Positions 58,295 through 64,000 of a DNA stretch of 64,000 nt are shown here, piece by piece. This stretch comes from Tepidimonas aquatica (GTDB lineage: Bacteria; Pseudomonadota; Gammaproteobacteria; Burkholderiales; Burkholderiaceae_C). Location: assembly GCF_007556585.1 (NCBI RefSeq), contig NZ_VJNA01000006.1, positions 1 through 64,000 of the forward strand. Direction: 5' to 3'. The notes beneath the pieces are model-generated. The model was not told the origin of the DNA and made no database searches. It saw only the letters and a list, made by a program, of their open reading frames with translations. Position 1 is the first letter of the stretch; each line of letters begins with the position of its first letter. The translations under genes were made by a program, and so were the position numbers.

Positions 58295-61200
58295 GTGCGC
58301 TTGCAGACCATCAAACTTTCCGGCTTCAAGTCCTTTGCCGAGCCCACCACCCTGCACTTGCCCGGGCAGCGCATTGGCGTTGTGGGCCCCAACGGTTGCG
58401 GCAAGTCCAACATCATGGACGCCGTGCGCTGGGTGCTGGGCGAGTCCAAGGCCAGCGAGTTGCGTGGCGAGTCCATGCAGGACGTGATCTTCAACGGCAC
58501 CACCACGCGCAAGCCGGCCCAGCGCGCCAGCGTCGAGCTGGTATTCGACAACAGCGCGCGGCGCGCCGGTGGGCCATGGAACCAGTACACCGAGATCGCC
58601 GTGCGCCGCGTCCTGACGCGTGACGGTACCAGCAGCTACTTCATCAACAACCAGCCGGTGCGCCGGCGCGACGTGCACGATGTCTTCATGGGCACCGGCC
58701 TGGGGCCGCGCGCCTACGCCATCATCGGGCAGGGCACGATCAGCCGCATCATCGAAAGCCGTCCCGAGGAGTTGCGCCTGTTTCTGGAAGAGGCGGCGGG
58801 CGTGTCCAAGTACAAAGAGCGCCGCCGCGAGACCGAACACCGCCTGGCCGACACGCGCGACAACCTGACGCGGGTGGAAGACATCCTGCGCGAGCTGGAG
58901 GGACAACTGCAGCGCCTGACCCAACAGGCCGAGGTGGCGCAACGCTACCGCGCGTTGCAGGCGCGCCTGACGCGGCGGCAGCACCAGCAATGGTGGCTGA
59001 AGCGGCGCGCCGCGCAGCAGCAAGCCGACCAGCTGCGCGCGCAAGGCCAGCAGGCGGCCGCCGCGCTGCAGGCGCATGCGGCGGAGCTCAGCACGCTGCA
59101 AGCGCAGCTGGAGGCGCTGCGCCAAGCGCACTTGGACGCCGGTGAGGCACTGAACCAGGCCCAGGCGGGCTTGTACGAAGCGGGCGCCGAGGTCGCCCAG
59201 TGGGAAGCTCAGATCCGCTACGCCGAACAAAGCCGCCAGCGTGCGCTGCAGCGCCAACAGGCGTTGCAGGCGCAGCTGGCCGACTGGCACACCCGGGCCG
59301 AGGTGGCCGAGCAGGAACGTGCGGCGACGCTGCAGCAGCTGGACGCCGCCGCGGCCGACGCCGAAGCGCTAAGCGCCCAACTGGACGAATGCGCGCCCCA
59401 GCTGCAGGCGCACGACGACGCGCTGACCCAGGCGCGCACCCAACTGCAGCGCCAGCGTGACGGCGTGCACGACGTGCAGCGGGCCTTGGCGGGACTCAGC
59501 GCCGAGCAACGTGCGCTGGACGAGCAGCGCCGCGCGCTGACCGAGCGGGCCGAGCGGCTGCAGGCGCAGGCCCGTGCGCTGCAAGCGCCCGACGCGCAGC
59601 AGTTGCAGCACTGGCAAGCCGAAGAGCAGCGGGCCGACGAAGCCCGGCAGCAGGCGCAGGCGCGGCTGCAGACCTTGCAGGCCGCCAGCGCCGAGCACGA
59701 GACCACGCTTGCCGCGGCGCAGCGCGACGCCCAAGCCCAGGCGCAGCGGTTGGCCGAACTGCAAGCGCGCGTGCAGGCGTTGCAGGCGTTGCAAGACAAG
59801 CTGCAGGCCGACGAGCGCTTGCTGCCGTGGTTGCGCGAGCACGGGCTCGACGGCCTGGTCGCGTTGTGGCGCCAACTGCCCAGCGACACCGGCTGGGCCA
59901 CGGCGCTGGAGGCGGTGCTGCGCGAGCGGGTGCGGGCGCTGGCGGTGGGCCAGCTCGACACGCTGGGCCGCATGGCGCAGACCCCGCCACCGGCGCGGCT
60001 GGCGCTGCACGCCGCGCAAGCCGGTGCGGCGGCGGTCGCGGCGGCGTCACCCCCGCCCGGGTGCGTGGCGCTGTTGCAGCATCTGCATCTGCACGATGCC
60101 ACTTTGTACGCCCTGTTGGCCGACTGGCTGCAAGGCTGGTGGGCGGCCGACGACCTGACGCAGGCGCTGCAGGCGCGCGCACACCTGCGCCCGGGTGAGC
60201 GCATCGTCACCCCGCAGGGGCACAGCGTGGGCCGCCACGACGTCAGCTTTTACGCCGCTGACGAACCCCAGGCCGGGCTGTTGGCACGCGCGCACGAGCT
60301 CGACCAACTGCAACGCGCGTTGCGAGCGCAGGCCCTGATCGAGGAGCAAGCCCGCCAAGCCGCGCAACGGGCGCAGGCCCAGCTGAGCGAGCTGCGTGCC
60401 GCGACCGAAGCGGCGCGGCGCGACGTGGCCGAGGCGCAGCAACGCTGGCATGGCGCGCAGCTGGAGCGACTGCGGCTGCAGCAGCAACACAGCCAAGCCA
60501 CCGAGCAGCGCCAGCGGCTGCACGACGAGCTCAGCGAAGTGCACGCCGCGCTGGAGGCGTTGGCCGAACGTGCCGAGATGCTGCAGGGGCGGCTGGAAGC
60601 GCTGGACGAGGACTTGGCCGTGGCGCAAAACGCGCTAGTGCAAGCCGAAGACGCCGTGCACGAGGCCGAACGGCGCCGCGCGGCCGTGCAAGAGCAGCAG
60701 CGCGCGTTGGAGCGGCGCGCGCAAGAGGCGGCGTTCGCGCAGCGCAGCTTGCAGGGCCGGCTGGACGAGCTGCACCGCCAGCACGACACCGCCGTGGCCC
60801 AGCAGCAGCGCTTGCAAGCCGAACTTGACGCCCTGCACGCCGAGCTGCAAACCCACACCGACGACGCAGCGCGTGCCGCGCTGGCCGAGGCGCTGCAGCG
60901 CCGTGCGCAGGCCGAAGCGCAGCTGGCCGCATGCCGCAGCCGCTACGACGAGCTGGGCATGCAGTGGCGCGCGCTGGACGAGCAGCGCCTGCGTGCCGAG
61001 CGCGAGCTGGAGCCCCTGCGCGTCCGCATCACCGAGCTGCAACTGCAGCTGCAAGCCGCCGAGCTGGCCGTGCAACAGCACACCGACGCCCTGCAGCAGG
61101 CCGGCGCGCAGGACGAGGCGGTGGCCGCCAGCGTGGCCGAGGACGCCCTGGCGCTGAGCGCGATCGAGGCGGAGCTGCCGCGGCTGCAACGCGAGCTGGC

Positions 61201-61828
61201 GGCGTTGGGGGCGGTCAACCTGGCCGCGCTGGAAGAGCTGGCCGCAGCGCGCGAGCGCGAACAGTTCCTGCGCCAGCAATCCGACGACCTGCGCCAAGCC
61301 ATCCACACGCTGCAGGATGCCATCCAGCGCATCGACGCCGAAACGCGCGCGTTGCTGCAGCGCACCTTCGACACCGTCAACGAGCACTTTGGCCGCATGT
61401 TCCCCGAACTGTTTGGCGGCGGGCAGGCGCGCCTGATCATGACCGGCGACGAGATCCTGGACGCCGGGGTGCAGGTGATGGCGCAGCCCCCGGGCAAGCG
61501 CAACCAGACCATCCACCTGCTGTCCGGCGGCGAAAAGGCGCTGACCGCCATCGCGCTGGTGTTTGCAATATTCCAGCTCAACCCCGCACCGTTTTGCCTG
61601 CTGGACGAAGTCGACGCACCGCTGGACGATGCCAACACCGAGCGCTATGCCCGCCTGGTCACGCGCATGAGCCGTGACACGCAGTTCCTGTTCATCAGCC
61701 ACAACCGCATCGCCATGGAAATGGCCGAGCAGCTGGTCGGCGTCACGATGCAGGAGCAGGGTGTGTCGCGCATCGTGGCGGTGGACCTGCAGCAAGCCGT
61801 CGGCATGATGGACAATCCGCAGCCATGA
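58295..61828 (+). CDS. smc: Chromosome segregation protein SMC
   Basis: SMC is the ATPase of bacterial condensin and organises the chromosome with ScpAB. The 1177-residue protein starts at GTG 58295 (MRLQTIKLSGFKSFAEPTTL). Walker A is VGPNGCGKSNIMDAVRWVLG (31-39 for the loop). Two long Gln/Ala/Arg-rich coiled coils (about 170-490 and 660-1000) flank the hinge (about 500-640, LPWLREHGLDGLVALWRQLP). The C-terminal head has the signature HLLSGGEKALTAIALVFAI and Walker B FCLLDEVDAPLDDAN. Length is normal. Its stop overlaps the zipA-like start by four bases. Confidence 0.96.
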   Translation: MRLQTIKLSGFKSFAEPTTLHLPGQRIGVVGPNGCGKSNIMDAVRWVLGESKASELRGESMQDVIFNGTTTRKPAQRASVELVFDNSARRAGGPWNQYTEIAVRRVLTRDGTSSYFINNQPVRRRDVHDVFMGTGLGPRAYAIIGQGTISRIIESRPEELRLFLEEAAGVSKYKERRRETEHRLADTRDNLTRVEDILRELEGQLQRLTQQAEVAQRYRALQARLTRRQHQQWWLKRRAAQQQADQLRAQGQQAAAALQAHAAELSTLQAQLEALRQAHLDAGEALNQAQAGLYEAGAEVAQWEAQIRYAEQSRQRALQRQQALQAQLADWHTRAEVAEQERAATLQQLDAAAADAEALSAQLDECAPQLQAHDDALTQARTQLQRQRDGVHDVQRALAGLSAEQRALDEQRRALTERAERLQAQARALQAPDAQQLQHWQAEEQRADEARQQAQARLQTLQAASAEHETTLAAAQRDAQAQAQRLAELQARVQALQALQDKLQADERLLPWLREHGLDGLVALWRQLPSDTGWATALEAVLRERVRALAVGQLDTLGRMAQTPPPARLALHAAQAGAAAVAAASPPPGCVALLQHLHLHDATLYALLADWLQGWWAADDLTQALQARAHLRPGERIVTPQGHSVGRHDVSFYAADEPQAGLLARAHELDQLQRALRAQALIEEQARQAAQRAQAQLSELRAATEAARRDVAEAQQRWHGAQLERLRLQQQHSQATEQRQRLHDELSEVHAALEALAERAEMLQGRLEALDEDLAVAQNALVQAEDAVHEAERRRAAVQEQQRALERRAQEAAFAQRSLQGRLDELHRQHDTAVAQQQRLQAELDALHAELQTHTDDAARAALAEALQRRAQAEAQLAACRSRYDELGMQWRALDEQRLRAERELEPLRVRITELQLQLQAAELAVQQHTDALQQAGAQDEAVAASVAEDALALSAIEAELPRLQRELAALGAVNLAALEELAAAREREQFLRQQSDDLRQAIHTLQDAIQRIDAETRALLQRTFDTVNEHFGRMFPELFGGGQARLIMTGDEILDAGVQVMAQPPGKRNQTIHLLSGGEKALTAIALVFAIFQLNPAPFCLLDEVDAPLDDANTERYARLVTRMSRDTQFLFISHNRIAMEMAEQLVGVTMQEQGVSRIVAVDLQQAVGMMDNPQP

Positions 61829-62853
61829 GCGAACACCTTGCGTTGCCGCTGGCCTTAGCGCTGTTCGGGGGGGCGGTGTTGTTGGGCGTTTGGGCCTACC
61901 ACCAATGGCGAATCCGGCGCCTGCTGCCCCCGGCACCGCGCACCGAACCAGCGCCCGTGGTGGCGCCCGAGCGTGTCGAGCCGCACCTCGAACCCACGCC
62001 CCCGACGACGAGCGAGGAGGCCACGGCCCGGCGCGTGCTGTCGCCGACACTGGACGCCATCGTCGAGCTGGCGCTGGAGCGCGTCGTCAGCGGCGAGGCG
62101 GTGGTGGCCTCGCTGCCGGCCACCCGGCGCGTCGGCACCAAGCCGTTTGCCATCGAAGCGCTGCCCGAAGGTGCACCGCCTGACGCCTGGGAGCTGCCCC
62201 GCGCGGGCCAGCGGTACGCCCGGCTGCGCGCCGGGGTGCAGTTGGCCAACCGCGCCGGCGCGCTCAACGAGATCGAATACTCCGAATTCGTTCACAAGGT
62301 CGGCCAATGGGCCGAGCACCTGGTGGCCGCGCCGCCCGACTTTCCCGACATGCTTGGCGTCGTGCAGCGCGCGCGCGAGCTCGATCAGTTCGCTGCCGAG
62401 CACGATGCGCAGCTGGCCGTGACCCTGCGCGCACGCCGCACCGCCTGGAACCCGGGGTACGTCACCCAACACGCGCTGCGGCTGGGGTTCGTGCCAGGCA
62501 CCTTGCCGGGGCGCATGGTGTGGCCAGGCGAGGACGGCACACCGTGCGTGGTGTTGCAGTTCGAATCCCAGGCCGCGCTGGCCGACGACCCCTCGCTGGC
62601 GGTGCTGCGCGAGGTGCGTTTGGTGTTGGACGCGCCGCAGATCGCGCAACAGGCGCAACCCTATGCCCGCTTGCGTGAACTGGCCACCGCGCTGGCCCAG
62701 GCGATGGACGGCTGGATCGGCGACGACCAAGGCCAGGCGTTGGACGAACGGGCGCTGGACGCCATTGGTACGGAGCTGCAAACCCTGTACGAGCGGTTGC
62801 AAGCCCGCGGGCTGCCAGCCGGTTCGCCGCAAGCGCGGCGCCTGTTCAGCTAG
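61825..62853 (+). CDS. zipA: ZipA-like cell division protein
   Basis: ZipA-type proteins tether FtsZ to the inner membrane. The 342-residue product has an N-terminal transmembrane helix (about 8-25, LALALFGGAVLLGVWAYHQW), a Pro/Glu/Thr-rich linker, and a C-terminal domain of about 240 residues ending AQAMDGWIGDDQGQALDERA. The helix, linker and C-terminal order matches betaproteobacterial proteins annotated with the ZipA FtsZ-binding domain, and the position directly after smc is the conserved one. Sequence match to E. coli ZipA is weak. In relatives ligA usually follows; here it does not. Confidence 0.82.
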   Translation: MSEHLALPLALALFGGAVLLGVWAYHQWRIRRLLPPAPRTEPAPVVAPERVEPHLEPTPPTTSEEATARRVLSPTLDAIVELALERVVSGEAVVASLPATRRVGTKPFAIEALPEGAPPDAWELPRAGQRYARLRAGVQLANRAGALNEIEYSEFVHKVGQWAEHLVAAPPDFPDMLGVVQRARELDQFAAEHDAQLAVTLRARRTAWNPGYVTQHALRLGFVPGTLPGRMVWPGEDGTPCVVLQFESQAALADDPSLAVLREVRLVLDAPQIAQQAQPYARLRELATALAQAMDGWIGDDQGQALDERALDAIGTELQTLYERLQARGLPAGSPQARRLFS

Positions 62854-62856
62854 GGC

Positions 62857-63198
62857 TTACACGTAGCCTGCTTCCAGCAGCGCCGAGCGCGTTTGAGCCA
62901 CCAGCGGCGCCAGGGCCGCCAGCGCCGCGTCGGCCGCCTGGGCGTCGGCGTGCTGCGCTGCGCACTCCAGCAGTGCGGCCTGGCCGGCCAATGCCGCCGC
63001 CCCGACATTGCCGCTGCTGCCCTTGAGCATATGGGCCAGCCGCCGCAGCAACGCCCAATCCTGTTGCTGCCGGGCCTGCTCCATGCTGCGCAGCTCGCTA
63101 TCCAGTTGCGCCGCGTATTGCCGCACGATGGCACGGAAATCCTCGCCGAGCAAATCCAGCATCGTGTCAAGGTTGGCGGTGTCGAGCAAAGCAGACAT
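62857..63198 (-). CDS. Stand-alone Hpt (histidine phosphotransfer) protein
   Basis: The 113-residue protein is a single four-helix Hpt domain that would carry phosphate between receiver domains in a phosphorelay. The phospho-acceptor is His56 in LRRLAHMLKGSSGNVGAAAL, with the HxxKGSSxNxG pattern of the family. No kinase or output domain is attached. It converges on the zipA-like gene (3-bp gap). The neighbouring gene on the other strand is a broken receiver/PAS protein, which may have been its partner, so the Hpt may now be orphaned or serve a remote kinase. Confidence 0.9.
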   Translation of the reverse strand: MSALLDTANLDTMLDLLGEDFRAIVRQYAAQLDSELRSMEQARQQQDWALLRRLAHMLKGSSGNVGAAALAGQAALLECAAQHADAQAADAALAALAPLVAQTRSALLEAGYV

Positions 63199-63271
63199 GG
63201 GAAGGGGTGGCCGTGGGTGCGCGTCGCGATGGTAACCGAAGCCTCAGCCGTCCATGCTATGCTGGCACGCC

Positions 63272-63744
63272 ATGAGCGCGCTCGAGCCCAAGCCGACCCA
63301 TGTCGCGCCGGCCGCGGAGGCGCCGACCCCCCGCATGTGCTGGTGGTGGGCGACGATGACCACACCCGCGCGATGGTCGCGGCGCTGCTGCGGCGTGACG
63401 GCTTGCAAGTGACCGAAGCCTCCGATGGCGAGCAAGGCGTGGCGGCTCGACGACGACACGCTGAGCTGGAGCGACGAGTTCGAGCCTTTGGTGGGCATCC
63501 GGGTCACGCAAGGGGTGCTGCGCGAAACATTCGTGCAACGGGTGCACGCGCAGGACGCCGCACGCTTGGGCCGCGGTCGATTGGACCTGGGGTTTCGCAC
63601 CACCCTGCAGGGTGGCGGGCGCATTTTGCGCCAGGTGGGGCAGGCCCTGGAGCAAGGCGGCGAGGGGGTATGGGTCATGGCCGCCCGATGACGGCCGCGG
63701 AGCTTGAGGCGTTGGTGCGGCGCGTGCCAGGCACGCGCGCTTGA
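63272..63744 (+). pseudogene. Broken receiver/PAS signalling gene
   Basis: Pieces of a response-regulator-like protein lie in shifting frames. A plausible start at 63272 (MSALEPKPTHVAPAAEAPTP) runs into a C6 tract at about 63327-63332. After a frame change, HVLVVGDDDHTRAMVAALLR and DGLQVTEASDGEQ give the first quarter of a receiver domain (63334-63433), with no phospho-Asp region. Another frame change at about 63435 leads to a PAS-like piece (WRLDDDTLSWSDEFEPLVGI, later ETFVQRVHAQDAARL), stopping at 63691. RPMTAAELEALVRRVPG (63682-63741), in the first receiver frame, resembles the end of a receiver. Internal deletions plus frameshifts are the best explanation; sequencing error explains only part. 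Confidence 0.6.
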
Positions 63745-63756
63745 TCCGCGTCGGAC

Positions 63757-63999
63757 TCAGACGATATCGCCGGTGTGCACCCCAAAGTGACCACGGCGGC
63801 GGTCGTCGAAGTAGCACCGCAGCGTTTCGTGCACGGTGCGGAAGGCCAGCTCGTCCCACGGCACCTCGTGTTCGGCGAACAGGCGAGCCTCGAGCGTTTC
63901 GTGGCCAGGGTCAAAGCGGTCGCTCAACAGCCGCGCGCGGTAGTAAATGTGCACCTGCCCCACACGCGCCACGTTGAGCAGCGTGAACAGTCCTTCCAG
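63757..63999 (-). CDS. NUDIX hydrolase, C-terminal part (gene runs off the right edge)
   Basis: The last 81 codons of a NUDIX-family hydrolase read in from the window edge. Visible are LEGLFTLLNVARVGQVHIYY, then RARLLSDRFDPGHETLEARL, the region IPWDELAF-like segment VPWDELAFRTVHETLRCYF, and the ending HTGDIV. That ending is typical of the betaproteobacterial NUDIX group with an N-terminal zinc ribbon. The NUDIX box itself (GX5EX7REUXEEXGU) lies beyond the window, so the call rests on the C-terminal pattern. Substrate unknown. Confidence 0.72.
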   Translation of the reverse strand: MEGLFTLLNVARVGQVHIYYRARLLSDRFDPGHETLEARLFAEHEVPWDELAFRTVHETLRCYFDDRRRGHFGVHTGDIV

Positions 64000-64000
64000 C

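Noticed and set aside
58940-61300. Dense short repeats (CTGCAG, GCGCAG) in smc as a repeat array
   Set aside because: They reflect Leu/Gln/Ala coiled-coil coding in GC-rich DNA, with no regular unit or spacers.

Overview
The window is a 64 kb stretch of a high-GC betaproteobacterial chromosome. Gene content and order (cdsA-dxr-rseP-bamA-skp-lpxD-fabZ-lpxA-lpxB-rnhB, carA-LysE-carB-greA, fabI-yejABEF, lpdA with an N-terminal lipoyl domain, smc-zipA) point to Burkholderiales, most likely a Comamonadaceae-like genus. That placement is inference from synteny and protein style, not from a database search. Nearly all genes look like core chromosome. No prophage, CRISPR array, tRNA or rRNA was seen.

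Layout. 1-11.2 kb (+): end of cdsA, then isoprenoid (dxr), site-2 protease (rseP), outer-membrane assembly (bamA, skp), lipid A (lpxD, lpxA, lpxB), fabZ, rnhB and a SpoU-type rRNA methyltransferase, packed with 4-bp overlaps as one envelope-biogenesis operon. 11.2-17.6 kb (+): carA, a LysE exporter, carB, then greA behind a hairpin leader, and a DUF4149 membrane protein. 17.6-18.0 kb: a hicA-hicB toxin-antitoxin pair. 18.1-22.1 kb (-): a PAS histidine kinase, a FixJ-type regulator and folD in one operon, divergent from the pyruvate dehydrogenase operon aceE-aceF-lpdA (22.3-28.3 kb, +). The lipoyl-domain coding segments of aceF and lpdA are almost identical in DNA. 28.4-29.1 kb: a di-haem cytochrome c behind a 28-nt palindrome.

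29.1-30.8 kb: a decayed IS5-type transposase, a probable 6S RNA gene with its own -10 box and T-run, and fabI (-). 30.8-36.5 kb (+): yejABEF peptide/microcin C type ABC importer. 36.6-40.0 kb (+): DUF2189 and DUF2788 membrane proteins and a GspE/PilB-like ATPase. 40.1-45.6 kb (-): a five-gene acyl-CoA cluster (PaaH-like dehydrogenase, PaaG-like isomerase, Crp/Fnr regulator, ACAD10/11-type kinase, acyl-CoA dehydrogenase) whose kinase plus dehydrogenase pair suggests 4-hydroxyacyl-CoA catabolism. 45.7-50.8 kb: a FimV-like protein, a D-2-hydroxyacid dehydrogenase, an MFS transporter and an RNA m5C methyltransferase.

50.8-58.3 kb (-): ABC-F ATPase, prmB, dapE, pilU, dapD and dapC, joining lysine/peptidoglycan precursor synthesis with a pilus retraction ATPase. 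58.3-62.9 kb (+): smc and a zipA-like gene. 62.9-64 kb: an Hpt phosphotransfer protein (-), a wrecked receiver/PAS gene (+), and the C-terminal part of a NUDIX hydrolase (-) running off the end.
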